NCBI RefSeq assembly: GCF_001025135.1
Contig: NZ_AP012323.1
Span: 2,147,040-2,211,039, forward strand
Length of the DNA stretch: 64,000 bases
Direction: 5' to 3'
Source: Bifidobacterium bifidum ATCC 29521 = JCM 1255 = DSM 20456
Lineage (GTDB): Bacteria > Actinomycetota > Actinomycetes > Actinomycetales > Bifidobacteriaceae
Shown in pieces: positions 42,355 to 51,425 of the stretch. A program made the position numbers and the translations under genes. A model generated the notes under the pieces. The model worked only from the letters and a program-made list of their open reading frames with translations, was not told the origin of the DNA and did no database searches. Every line of letters starts with the position of its first letter. Positions within the stretch are counted from its first letter, which is position 1.

Positions 42355-42430
42355 CGCGGCACAGCATACCGCGTGTCATGTGCGATGCACGGTCGACATG
42401 TAGTAAGCTGTGTTTACATATAGTCTTACC

Positions 42431-42552
42431 TTGTGTAAGTGCCAGAAGCCTTCCCCCAACTTATGGCTTCTGGAAGGCAGAGCGTCCCCCAATTAGCTCT
42501 GCCCACAGGGGGGCGGGACAATCCCCTTCTCTCCCGCCCCCTTCTTCTTTAT
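42431..42552 (+). ncRNA. candidate small RNA with two C5-loop hairpins
   Basis: Three consecutive hairpins occupy this gap. Hairpin 1 has a 9-bp stem (42442-42450/42465-42473) with loop TTCCCCCAACTTAT. Hairpin 2 has an 8-bp stem (42476-42483/42496-42503) with loop GTCCCCCAATTA. Hairpin 3 is an intrinsic terminator (42509-42518/42532-42541). The two loops share TCCCCCAA, complementary to Shine-Dalgarno-like G runs. A -10 like TATAGT (42419-42424) would start the RNA near 42431; a -35 is uncertain. There is no open frame with a ribosome binding site. An alternative is a 5' leader/attenuator of the rpf gene 155 bp downstream. Confidence 0.6.
42509..42541 (+). terminator. intrinsic terminator upstream of rpf
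   Basis: A 10-bp perfect stem (GGGGGCGGGA with TCCCGCCCCC) with a 13-nt loop is followed by TTCTTCTTT. It ends the candidate small RNA, or attenuates a leader reading into the rpf gene. Confidence 0.85.
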
Positions 42553-42709
42553 CTTGATATATGTGACCACCCCAGTAGCTCCGCGACAGCCCTTCGGGCA
42601 GGGCAAAAAAGTACCAAATGTGGGAGTATGGGTGACGGTCGTGCGATGCCCAGCGAAGCATCATCGTGATTGGTTACAATGCTAGCCGTAGCTCATGGAA
42701 GGATGACAT

Positions 42710-44233
42710 ATGGCCAGGCGGTGGACACCACGACGTTTTGTTCGATTGCGTCGCATTCGGGTGGCGATCTGCGCCGTCGCCGTGGCTCTTGCCTCAACGG
42801 TCGCATTCGGCGTCGCCGCACGCAAGACCATCGCACTCAGCATCAACGGCGACACCCAGACCGTCACCACGTATGCCATGAGCGTGACGCGCCTGCTTGA
42901 AGAGCGGGGCGTCGACGTCAAATCCCATGATCTGGTGCAATCCACCAGCGGCGACATCCTCAGCAATCATGACGTGGTCACGGTCCGCAGCGCATATCAG
43001 ACGACCATCAGCATCGACGGACAGCGCGTGCCGTTCTGGACCGTGGCGACCAGCGCCTCCCAGCTGCTCGGGTTTTTCCAGCAGAACGAGAACGAGGCCG
43101 CGAAAGTCACCGTGGACATCGACAACATCTACAGCCAGCTCACCGGCGGCCTCGTCATCAACGAGTCCGGCCCGGTGACGGTCATCGCCGACGGCAAAAC
43201 GTCGGTCGCGCCGAATGGCAAGCTTCCCGCCGCGTCGATTCTCGATTCCAAAGGCATCAGCCTCAACAAGGAAGACCGCGTCAGTGTCGAGAAGGACGGA
43301 GACAAGACCGTGCTGCGCGTTCAGCGCGTCACCCACGGGCAGGAGACGACGACCGTCGCCATTCCCCATGGTTCGCAGACGATTGTTGATAAGTCGTTGA
43401 AGCCAGGAACATCCGTGGTCCGCCAACAGGGGGAAGACGGCGAGAAGAAGCAGGTCTATAACGTCACGTATGTCGATGGCATCGCAGAGACGCGAACGCT
43501 GATTTCGGAGACGACCACCAAAATCTCCCTCGACACCATCGTCGCCGTAGGCCCGGAGAAGGCCGCCGAACCTTCCGACACCAGCAAGGGGCAAGCCGAT
43601 AAAGGCAGTGACAACGCCGGCAAGTCAGGCAACAAGTCGAATACCGGCAAGTCGGATGGCAACTCCTCGAATGGCAGCACGTCCGGCGCAAACAAGTCGG
43701 ATGATACGTCGAACAATGACAAAAACAACGACAAGAACAACGGGAATTCGGGCAACAACGGCAATTCCGGGAACTCAGGGAACTCAGGCAATAGCGGCAA
43801 CTCGGGAAACTCCGGCAACTCGGGAAACTCGGGAAACTCCGGAAACAACGGCGGCAACGGCGGCAACGGCGGCAACGGCAACTCCGGCAACTCCGGCAGC
43901 AGCTCGCAGGGACGCCTATGGCACCCGACCGCCGCGCAGGCCAAAGCCTACGCATCCGGCGCGGCCGCACAGCGCGGCTGGACCAGCTACGACTGGACAT
44001 GCCTCGACAAGCTGTGGACCCGCGAATCCAGATGGCTGTGGTACGCCGAGAACGCGAAGACCGGCGCCTACGGAATCCCGCAGTCGCTGCCTGCGAGCAA
44101 AATGGCCGAGTTCGGCGCAAATTACCGTGACGACGGCGCTGTGCAGATCGACTGGGGGCTGGCGTATATCGCCCAACGGTATGGCAGCCCATCCAAGGCA
44201 TGGGAACGCTCCGAACAAATCGGCTGGTACTGA
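42710..44233 (+). CDS. Rpf-like cell-wall protein: DUF348, G5 and transglycosylase-like domains
   Basis: This 507-aa secreted or anchored protein has an N-terminal signal/anchor helix (VAICAVAVALASTVAFGVAA), tandem DUF348 (YabE-type) segments starting at ALSINGDTQTV, and a G5 domain (about 205-285). A ~65-residue Gly/Asn/Ser repeat stretch (about 340-398) follows. The C-terminal domain (LDKLWTRESRW, GAYGIPQSLPASKM) resembles the soluble lytic transglycosylase/Rpf fold, with the E of TRESRW as probable catalytic Glu. It should cleave peptidoglycan during growth or resuscitation. GGAAGGA precedes the start. Confidence 0.88.
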   Translation: MARRWTPRRFVRLRRIRVAICAVAVALASTVAFGVAARKTIALSINGDTQTVTTYAMSVTRLLEERGVDVKSHDLVQSTSGDILSNHDVVTVRSAYQTTISIDGQRVPFWTVATSASQLLGFFQQNENEAAKVTVDIDNIYSQLTGGLVINESGPVTVIADGKTSVAPNGKLPAASILDSKGISLNKEDRVSVEKDGDKTVLRVQRVTHGQETTTVAIPHGSQTIVDKSLKPGTSVVRQQGEDGEKKQVYNVTYVDGIAETRTLISETTTKISLDTIVAVGPEKAAEPSDTSKGQADKGSDNAGKSGNKSNTGKSDGNSSNGSTSGANKSDDTSNNDKNNDKNNGNSGNNGNSGNSGNSGNSGNSGNSGNSGNSGNSGNNGGNGGNGGNGNSGNSGSSSQGRLWHPTAAQAKAYASGAAAQRGWTSYDWTCLDKLWTRESRWLWYAENAKTGAYGIPQSLPASKMAEFGANYRDDGAVQIDWGLAYIAQRYGSPSKAWERSEQIGWY

Positions 44234-44244
44234 TAGCGAGCGTT

Positions 44245-45195
44245 ATGACTGACATGAATCCATCCCCTGCACCTTCCGGAGCATCCGCAGCCGCCGAGAA
44301 ACCCGCAGCCGCCGGGCGACTGCTCGGCGCGGCCGACATCCGTCACATAGCAGCCGAAGCCGGCATCAGCCCGACCAAGAAATTCGGCCAAAACTTCGTC
44401 ATCGATCCCGGAACAGTGCGCCGCATCGTGCGCGAGGCCGCGGTCACCGCCGATACGCGGGTGCTGGAAGTCGGCCCTGGATTGGGGTCGCTGACACTGG
44501 CCATCCTGGAAACCGGCGCCACGATGACCGCGGTCGAGATCGACCCGCCGGTCGCGCAACGGCTGCCGCATACCATCGACACATACATGCCGGATGCGAG
44601 GAACCGCCTCACGGTCATCAACAAGGACGCGCTGGCCCTCACGTCGGCGGACCTCCCCGAGTTCAGCGGCGACGAACCGTTCACCCTGGTGGCGAACCTT
44701 CCGTACAATGTGGCCACGCCGATCATCCTGACGCTGCTGGAACGCTTCGACATGCTGACGTCCTTCGTGGTGATGGTGCAGAAAGAAGTCGCGGACCGTC
44801 TGACCGCCACTCCCGGCTCGAAGATTTACGGCGCGCCCAGCGTGAAGCTGGCGTGGTACGGCTCGGCGGAACGCGTGGGCAACATCGGGCGTCACGTATT
44901 CTGGCCAGCGCCGAACGTGGATTCGGCCCTGGCCGGGTTCACCCGTGTCCAGTCGCATGCGGGCCCGCGCGACCCCCAGTTGCGCCAGCTGACGTTCCAG
45001 TTGGTCGACGCGGCCTTCAGCCAGCGTCGCAAAACGCTGCATGCCGCACTCAAGCGCATGGTGCCCGATGAAGTGTTCCACACGGCGGGCATCGACCCGA
45101 CACGCCGCGGCGAGACGCTGACCATCGACGAATTCGCCGCTCTGGCGACGGCGCTGAGGCAATCGCAGCATGAACAGGGGCAGGCATCATCATGA
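44245..45195 (+). CDS. rsmA: 16S rRNA dimethyladenosine transferase
   Basis: This 316-aa SAM-dependent enzyme dimethylates A1518 and A1519 at the 3' end of 16S rRNA. Motif I is VLEVGPGLGSLT, the acidic AdoMet residue is in AVEIDPP, and motif IV is NLPYNVATP; KKFGQNFVID is the family N-terminal signature. The ATG at 44245 (MTDMNPS) is 11 bp after the rpf stop; a longer start inside rpf is less likely. It overlaps ispE by ATGA. Confidence 0.93.
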   Translation: MTDMNPSPAPSGASAAAEKPAAAGRLLGAADIRHIAAEAGISPTKKFGQNFVIDPGTVRRIVREAAVTADTRVLEVGPGLGSLTLAILETGATMTAVEIDPPVAQRLPHTIDTYMPDARNRLTVINKDALALTSADLPEFSGDEPFTLVANLPYNVATPIILTLLERFDMLTSFVVMVQKEVADRLTATPGSKIYGAPSVKLAWYGSAERVGNIGRHVFWPAPNVDSALAGFTRVQSHAGPRDPQLRQLTFQLVDAAFSQRRKTLHAALKRMVPDEVFHTAGIDPTRRGETLTIDEFAALATALRQSQHEQGQASS

Positions 45196-46232
45196 GCGCC
45201 ACAGCAATGGACAATGTACGGTCAGCAACACCGGGTCAGGTACGGCGTTCGCCAAGCGTCCCCGCGCATTGGCCCATCCGCCGTCATGTAGCAGCCGCGG
45301 AAACGACACCGGCCGGGCCGCTGCACTCGGTGGAGGTCACGGTTCCCGCGAAAACCAATCTGACGTTGCACGTAGGGCCCGCCCATGAGGAATGGGGCGG
45401 ACGGCACGCGCTGGACACGATATATTGCGCCATCGGCGTCAACGACGTGGTGACGGCGACTGCCAAGACCCCCGGCAGCGGGTTTTCACTCGAACTGAGC
45501 GGCGAGCATCTGGGTGATCTGGCATCGAGCGGCAGCGACATGCGCCGCAACCATGCGGTGCTTGCGTTGTTCGCGATCGCCAGGGCCGCGGGGCGGGAGC
45601 CGGACGTGGCGCTGCATGTGGACAAACACATTCCCGTCGGCGCCGGATTGGGCGGCGGATCCGCCGACGCGGCGGCGACATTGCTCGCCGTGAACACCCT
45701 GTGGGGACTGCACTGGCCGATTGAACGGCTGCGTGACATCGCCGCCACGCTCGGCGTCGATATGCCCTTCTGCCTGGAGGGCGGATATGCGCATGGCACC
45801 GGTTTCGGCGAGCGGATCATCCCGCTGGAGGATGATTCATCGTGCGTTCAGACGCTGCGAGACCGCGGATTCGCCGGCCAATTGCTGGTGGGAGCGTACC
45901 ATGCGCAACTGAGCACGCCGAATGTCTACTCGACCTTCGACAAGATGGGCGCGGGAGACGGCGACGACAACCATCTGCAGCGCGCCGCGGTCGCCTTGCA
46001 CCCCCGCAGCGGCGAAGCCATCGAAGCCGCCCTGGCCGCCGGGGCATCCCGGTCATTCGTTTCCGGCTCCGGCCCATCGGTCATCGCGTTCGTACCGGAC
46101 GATGCCGTCGCCCGCCGCGTTCGCACCGCATGGGAGCAATCCGCCACGGTGGATCGCATCATCGCTGCGCAGGCGCCGGCGAGACCGGTCATAACCATCC
46201 TGCCATCCCTGTCTTATCGCGTCAGACAGTGA
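45192..46232 (+). CDS. ispE: 4-diphosphocytidyl-2-C-methyl-D-erythritol kinase
   Basis: This 346-aa GHMP kinase of the MEP isoprenoid pathway phosphorylates CDP-methylerythritol. The ATP loop PVGAGLGGGSADAAATL, the N-terminal PAKTNLTLHV with catalytic Lys, and motif 3 FVSGSGPSVIAF are present. The first ~45 residues are an extra leader not found in the family, so an internal start is possible. The ATG overlaps the rsmA stop (ATGA), indicating translational coupling as in most actinobacterial rpf-rsmA-ispE clusters. Confidence 0.92.
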   Translation: MSATAMDNVRSATPGQVRRSPSVPAHWPIRRHVAAAETTPAGPLHSVEVTVPAKTNLTLHVGPAHEEWGGRHALDTIYCAIGVNDVVTATAKTPGSGFSLELSGEHLGDLASSGSDMRRNHAVLALFAIARAAGREPDVALHVDKHIPVGAGLGGGSADAAATLLAVNTLWGLHWPIERLRDIAATLGVDMPFCLEGGYAHGTGFGERIIPLEDDSSCVQTLRDRGFAGQLLVGAYHAQLSTPNVYSTFDKMGAGDGDDNHLQRAAVALHPRSGEAIEAALAAGASRSFVSGSGPSVIAFVPDDAVARRVRTAWEQSATVDRIIAAQAPARPVITILPSLSYRVRQ

Positions 46233-46273
46233 CGCTAATCTGTGTACCAGTCTCGTAAGAAAAGGACGGACCC

Positions 46274-46900
46274 ATGACTCAGCCTTATGACGAACGCGCG
46301 GAACGCAAGCGTTACATTCGCCGCCGCCAGCAGATCGTATTCTCCTGTGTCGGCGCGGTGCTTGCCGTCGCCCTGGTCGTGTCGGCGCTGTTCTATTTCC
46401 ATGTCGGGGGTCTGGGCATAACGGCCACGTCCGCAGTCAAGCCGAATTACGGCGTGCGCGTGCCCTGCTCGACCAAGGACGCCAACGGCAAGAACCAGAC
46501 ATATTCCAACTATGCGAACGTCAAGGTGCGCGTGCTGAACGGCACCAAATTCGTCGGTTTCGCGAAGGCCGTCAGCACCGCGCTGTCGAACCGCCAGTTC
46601 AAGGTCACCGGCTGGGACAATTACAAGGGCAAGAAGGTCGAGCGCACCACAATCTATTTCGGCAAGAACGCCATCAACGAGGCGTACACGCTAAACACGA
46701 ACTTCACGGACGCGGTGATGGTGATGGATGACCGCGACGACAAGCTGATTGACGTGGTGCTCGGCGCCTCGTTCAACGATCTGGCCAACAAGGACAGCCT
46801 GCCGAGCGGCGACACCGCCATCGAAAACTTCGAGGGATGCGTGCCCGTCCAGTCAATGGGCACCTTGCCCAAGGCCCTCGATCATGAAAAGGTGGAATGA
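46274..46900 (+). CDS. LytR_C domain membrane protein
   Basis: This 208-aa protein has a basic N-terminus (ERKRYIRRRQQ), one membrane helix (VGAVLAVALVVSALFYF) and an extracellular LytR/CpsA/Psr C-terminal domain (VKVRVLNGTKFVGFAKAVST ... TTIYFGKNA). It lacks the LCP phosphotransferase domain, so it is not a ligase itself; a role in cell-envelope assembly is inferred from the domain. AAAAGGA is upstream. Confidence 0.85.
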   Translation: MTQPYDERAERKRYIRRRQQIVFSCVGAVLAVALVVSALFYFHVGGLGITATSAVKPNYGVRVPCSTKDANGKNQTYSNYANVKVRVLNGTKFVGFAKAVSTALSNRQFKVTGWDNYKGKKVERTTIYFGKNAINEAYTLNTNFTDAVMVMDDRDDKLIDVVLGASFNDLANKDSLPSGDTAIENFEGCVPVQSMGTLPKALDHEKVE

Positions 46901-46937
46901 CGGCCAGCATCGTCATGACGGCCTGAAACCCCCGATA

Positions 46938-46974
46938 TTCGGCGGCTGCCTGCCTTACGCGGACAGCCGCCGAA
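46938..46974. terminator. terminator between LytR_C and cca genes
   Basis: An 11-bp perfect stem (TTCGGCGGCTG at 46938-46948 with its complement at 46964-46974) separates the two convergent genes. Confidence 0.65.
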
Positions 46975-46991
46975 CCGTTTCTTGGGCACGT

Positions 46992-48419
46992 TTACAGCGA
47001 CGCGTGCCACCGCTTGAGCTCGGCCACCGCGGTGTCATGGTCGACCGGACCGTTATCGAGCCGGTATTCCAGCATGTGCTTGTATGCGCGGCCGACCTCC
47101 GGGCCGGGAGCGATGCCGAGGATGGTCATGATCTCATTGCCGTCGATATCCGGCCGGATGGCATCGAAGTCCTCTTTCTCCTTGAGATCGCGCACGCGCT
47201 GCTCCATCTCGTCCATGGCGGACGAGAACACCATCGCCTTACGACGGTTCTGAGTGGTCGCGTCGGCGCGGGTCAGCCGGTTCAGCCGCTCATACAGCGG
47301 ACCGGCGTCCTTGACGTAGCGTCGCACGGCGGAATCGGTCCATGGTTCTTCGACATACCCGTGGAACCGCAGATGCAGGTTCACTAACTCGCTGACATCC
47401 TCGACGAGATGATGGTCGAACCGCAGCGCCTTGAGCCGTTTGCGCGTCATTTTCGCGCCGACCGCATCGTGATGATGGAAGCTGACCTTGCCGCCGGGCT
47501 CGAACCGGCGTGTTTTCGGCTTGCCGATGTCATGGGTCAGCGCGGCCAGGCGAAGCGTCAGGTCGGGAGCGGGCACGGGGCCTTCCGGCCCGGTCTCCAG
47601 CGCTATGGCGCGATCGAGCACAATCATCGTGTGCTCGAACACGTCCTTGTGGCGGTGGTGCTCGTCGATTTCCAGCTGCAGGGCGGGAATTTCCGGGAAT
47701 ACGATATCGGCGAGACCTGATTCGACCAGCGCTTCGACACCCGCCCTCGGACGATCGGACAGCAGCAGCTTCGTGAGCTCGTCACGCACCCGTTCAGCGG
47801 ATACGATGTCGATGCGATCGGTCATGTCGCTGATGGCGGCAGCCGTGTCGGGGGCGATGCTGAACCCGAGCTGTGCGACGAAACGCACGGCACGCATCAT
47901 GCGCAGCGGGTCGTCGTCGAAGGACTGATACGGATCCACCGGCGTGCGCAATACGCCTTTAGCCAAATCGCTGGCGCCGCCGAACGGGTCCACGAACTCC
48001 AGCTGCGGCACGCGCAGCGCCATGGCGTTCACGGTGAAATCACGGCGGGACAGATCGCCTTCGAGCGAATCGCCGTAGCTGACTTCGGGCTTGCGGGATT
48101 CGGGATCGTACGTGTCGGACCGGTACGTAGTGATCTCCACCTTGACTTCGGTGCCGTCCTCGCGCCGGCGCATCGCACCCAAAGTGCCGAATTTGCGGCC
48201 CATATCCCAGAAACCGTCACGTCCCCAATGACGCAGGATCGGCTCGAACTCGTCGGGATGGGCCGACGTGCAGAAATCGAGGTCGTGGGAACGCCGGTGC
48301 AGCAACAGGTCACGCACGGGGCCGCCCACCAACGCCAGCTCGTACCCGCGAGCCGCGAACAGGTGTCCAAGTTCAATGGCTTCCGGCCAAACTTCGAAAT
48401 TCACACGAGGCCTTTCCAT
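46992..48419 (-). CDS. cca: CCA tRNA nucleotidyltransferase
   Basis: This 475-aa class II enzyme adds or repairs the 3' CCA of tRNAs, consistent with the tRNA-Thr gene here lacking an encoded CCA. The head domain has LVGGPVRDLLL and the metal-binding DLDF; the neck has RRDFTVNAMAL and the base-recognition region. A C-terminal HD domain (LTHDIGKPKTRRF) is present. It is divergent from the Nudix gene. The start at 48419 lacks a good ribosome binding site; a downstream start is not obvious. Confidence 0.93.
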   Translation of the reverse strand: MERPRVNFEVWPEAIELGHLFAARGYELALVGGPVRDLLLHRRSHDLDFCTSAHPDEFEPILRHWGRDGFWDMGRKFGTLGAMRRREDGTEVKVEITTYRSDTYDPESRKPEVSYGDSLEGDLSRRDFTVNAMALRVPQLEFVDPFGGASDLAKGVLRTPVDPYQSFDDDPLRMMRAVRFVAQLGFSIAPDTAAAISDMTDRIDIVSAERVRDELTKLLLSDRPRAGVEALVESGLADIVFPEIPALQLEIDEHHRHKDVFEHTMIVLDRAIALETGPEGPVPAPDLTLRLAALTHDIGKPKTRRFEPGGKVSFHHHDAVGAKMTRKRLKALRFDHHLVEDVSELVNLHLRFHGYVEEPWTDSAVRRYVKDAGPLYERLNRLTRADATTQNRRKAMVFSSAMDEMEQRVRDLKEKEDFDAIRPDIDGNEIMTILGIAPGPEVGRAYKHMLEYRLDNGPVDHDTAVAELKRWHASL

Positions 48420-48495
48420 AAAGTATTACCGCTTTTATGCGTATTCAAGCATACCGTTACCCCACCTGCACACGGTATTGAGTAAGGTGGAAGTC

Positions 48496-49149
48496 ATGAT
48501 TACGCCCGCAGACCTCGCGCGCATGCTTGCGCATGCTGCGGGCGACCATACCCAAAATCCGCTCGAACCCGATACGTTGCTCTATACGTCCGAGGCTCCG
48601 CGCACGCCGAAAACCGTTGTCAGGCCACCGGAACCACGCTTTCCCACACCTGCGATGATGCCGCAGCGACGGGCGGGCGACGGGCCGACCACATTCGCGT
48701 CGCTGGACGCTCAGGAGCTCCCGGTGGTGCGCGAATACTCGGCCGGCGGCCTGGTGTTCGACGAGCGCGGCCGTGTGGCCATCATCGCGCGACACTCCCG
48801 CAACGGCCATCTCGAATGGTGCCTTCCCAAGGGCCATATCGAAAAGGGCGAGACGCCGCAGCAGACCGCCGTGCGCGAGGTGCACGAGGAGACCGGCATT
48901 CTGGGTGAGGTGGTCGAGTCCATTGCCACCATCGACTATTGGTTCACCGGTACCAGCCAGCGCGTGCATAAGCTCGTGCATCATTTCGCGCTGCGCCAGA
49001 TCGGCGGCGACCTGACGGTGGAGGGCGATCCGGATCATGAAGCCGAAGACGCCATCTGGGTGGATTTCGATGATTTGGATGACGTTCTCAGCTATCCTAA
49101 TGAACGCAAGATCGCTTGGCTCTACGCAAGGAAAATGAAGCAGGGATGA
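48496..49149 (+). CDS. Nudix hydrolase
   Basis: This 217-aa protein has a Nudix box GHIEKGETPQQ plus REVHEETGI (the family pattern Gx5Ex7REUxEExGU), starting near residue 115. The first ~75 residues are an uncharacterised leader. The substrate is probably a nucleoside diphosphate derivative. AAGGTGG is upstream of the ATG at 48496. It starts a four-gene tightly overlapping unit (Nudix, DUF6049, murJ), conserved next to murJ in Actinobacteria. Confidence 0.9.
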   Translation: MITPADLARMLAHAAGDHTQNPLEPDTLLYTSEAPRTPKTVVRPPEPRFPTPAMMPQRRAGDGPTTFASLDAQELPVVREYSAGGLVFDERGRVAIIARHSRNGHLEWCLPKGHIEKGETPQQTAVREVHEETGILGEVVESIATIDYWFTGTSQRVHKLVHHFALRQIGGDLTVEGDPDHEAEDAIWVDFDDLDDVLSYPNERKIAWLYARKMKQG

Positions 49150-51425
49150 TCGCGAACAGCCCCGAGCACGGTCAGGCCGTGCCATCGTTATCTCACCGAA
49201 CGACACGCCTATGGCGCTTCTTTACCATCATGTTGCTGACATGCGCGATGCTGTTCGCAGGCCGCATGGTACCGGCCGGCACGGCACATATGGCGATGGC
49301 GGATGACGAGACGGACACGGCCACGCAGACGACCGCCTTGTCGATCACCGAATCGACGCCCGTGGTCACCGACACATCCGGCTACCACATCACCATCAGC
49401 ATCTCCAATCCCACGTATGCCGCGACGTCACCGGGCCTGGTGACCGTGGCCTACAACCCGTCATATACGTTCGTATCGCGCACTGACATCCAGCATTGGG
49501 CGACCGGGGACGTATCGATTCCGGTGCGCACCGTTCTCGGCACGGCCACGGTGCCGTCCATCGCGGCGAGCAAGAAGGTTTCCGTGAAGATCGACGCGGT
49601 GGCCGACAGCGATGCGTTGAAGGCGTTGCAGATGTGGGGGCCGAAACCGCTGCTGGTCACCTATCAGGCGACCCAGGCGACCGATTCTCAATCCACGGGC
49701 TCTTCTGACGGGTCATCCGGGTCGGACCGTACCGTCGATCCGAACGCCAAGCCGATTCGCCTGCACAGCTTCTTGACCAGATCATCCCAGGGATTGCGCA
49801 ACGCACAGACCCCGCCGATGGCCATCACCATGGTCATGCCGTTGATGAACACCGGCCAGCAGGCCGACAAGAACGCCATCGACCAGCTGGTGGTGCATGA
49901 CAACGGCGATGGATCCGACACAAAATCTACACAATCAGGTGGCGGCGGCACGGATGGCAGCACAGACGACGGCTCCGGCAACAATACCGACGGCTCCGAA
50001 AACACCGCGGCGACGCAATCATCAGTGCTCACCCCGCACGACAATGATGCACTCGCCGCCAAACTCTCCCTCATCGGCAAGCACAGCGATTTGCAGACCA
50101 TAGCCGATCCGACGGCATTGGCTTCCGACACCGGGCAACGCATCGATGCCGTCATGCAGCCGGCCGGATTCGACATCACCGCCTATGCCGCGATCAACAA
50201 CGTCCGGTCGTACGAACAGGCCGGCGTCGGCACCGGCGCATGGAACGCACGATCCGCACTGGCCGCGGCACCGGCATCATCCAATTCCCTGCCCATCGCC
50301 TGGCAAGGCAAGGGCGATTGGACCCGGCAGGCGCTCTCCACGGCCAGGAAGCAGGGATACCAGTACGTCATCGCCGGTCACGACTTCGACTCCAGCACCA
50401 CGGCCACCGTGCACACAGGCACATACACAATCCCCACCTCGGCCGGCGACATCACGGTGCTGAGCGAGCAGAAGGAACTCGGCGACCTAGCCAAAGGCAA
50501 GCCCACCAGCAGTGATGCGGACGGCGAGACCAGTAACGCGGGACGCATCGCGCGGTTCGTCGCGCAGAGCGCCTTCTATCAGATGGAGCAGCCGTATGCG
50601 GCGATGAACCGCAACCTGCTGGTCTGCTTCGGCACTAATATGTCGGCGGCGTTCATCGACACGCTGATGACCGCGGTCGAACAGTCCTCATGGCTGCAAC
50701 TCACCGACCTGAACGATCTCATTGACGCAGACGCCTATCGGACCGGCGACAAGGCGCTGCAAATCGTCCCCCAAGACAGTCATTTAAGCGAGCGGAACAC
50801 CCGATCGGTCACGTCCGCGCTGGAATCGCTGGCCGAAAGCCGCAACGACATCAACCGCTTCGCCACGTCGGTCCTCACCGACCATAAGGCATCCGCGTCC
50901 TGGATCCGCAAGATCAAGGCCGCACAGAGCACGCTGGCACTGCATGCGCTCTCGTCCGCGCCGCGCAACATCGACAGTCTGGTCGACGGCGCCAAACGGC
51001 TCGGCGGAGGCATGTTCGGCGGCGTATCCATCACGCCGACCGACTCCATCACCGTCGTCAGCGAAACGGCCAAAATGCCCGTCACCGTCAGGAACAACCA
51101 TCCGTATCCGGTACGGGTGAAGGTCTCATCCCTCACCGACTCCATGGAAATCGTCACATCGCGGTTCACTGAGGTCACCATACCGGCGAACAGCGAGGCG
51201 CAGGTCACGTTCGCCATCCGCGTCGCCACTTCCGGCCACGCCACAGCCCACATCACATTGCTGGACCGCAACGGCGACACGTTCGGTTCCGCACAGAACA
51301 CCGACATCACCAGCGTGCTGCGCATCAGCGACATGACCGGATTCATCATCATCGGCTTCTCGCTGCTGCTCGGCCTGGTCGGCCTCTGGCGCCAATTCCA
51401 TCGAAAGAAGGACCCCGACGAATGA
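49146..51425 (+). CDS. DUF6049 family secreted protein
   Basis: This ~759-aa exported protein has a membrane/signal helix (FFTIMLLTCAMLFAGRMV), a large extracytoplasmic region with a Ser/Gly/Asp-rich low-complexity segment (about 185-300), and a C-terminal membrane helix (FIIIGFSLLLGLVGLW) plus RKK tail. This matches the actinobacterial DUF6049 proteins encoded between a Nudix hydrolase and murJ. The ATG at 49146 overlaps the Nudix stop (ATGA). Involvement in peptidoglycan export or glycopeptide assembly is inferred from context only. Confidence 0.85.
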   Translation: MIANSPEHGQAVPSLSHRTTRLWRFFTIMLLTCAMLFAGRMVPAGTAHMAMADDETDTATQTTALSITESTPVVTDTSGYHITISISNPTYAATSPGLVTVAYNPSYTFVSRTDIQHWATGDVSIPVRTVLGTATVPSIAASKKVSVKIDAVADSDALKALQMWGPKPLLVTYQATQATDSQSTGSSDGSSGSDRTVDPNAKPIRLHSFLTRSSQGLRNAQTPPMAITMVMPLMNTGQQADKNAIDQLVVHDNGDGSDTKSTQSGGGGTDGSTDDGSGNNTDGSENTAATQSSVLTPHDNDALAAKLSLIGKHSDLQTIADPTALASDTGQRIDAVMQPAGFDITAYAAINNVRSYEQAGVGTGAWNARSALAAAPASSNSLPIAWQGKGDWTRQALSTARKQGYQYVIAGHDFDSSTTATVHTGTYTIPTSAGDITVLSEQKELGDLAKGKPTSSDADGETSNAGRIARFVAQSAFYQMEQPYAAMNRNLLVCFGTNMSAAFIDTLMTAVEQSSWLQLTDLNDLIDADAYRTGDKALQIVPQDSHLSERNTRSVTSALESLAESRNDINRFATSVLTDHKASASWIRKIKAAQSTLALHALSSAPRNIDSLVDGAKRLGGGMFGGVSITPTDSITVVSETAKMPVTVRNNHPYPVRVKVSSLTDSMEIVTSRFTEVTIPANSEAQVTFAIRVATSGHATAHITLLDRNGDTFGSAQNTDITSVLRISDMTGFIIIGFSLLLGLVGLWRQFHRKKDPDE

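Noticed and set aside
42355..42709. c-di-AMP (ydaO) riboswitch upstream of rpf
   Set aside because: Some actinobacterial rpf genes have one, but the conserved ydaO core was not found here; the hairpins present are of a different type.
43740..43900. CRISPR-like array
   Set aside because: The short repeats encode Gly/Asn/Ser in frame inside a coding sequence; there are no unique spacers and no cas genes.
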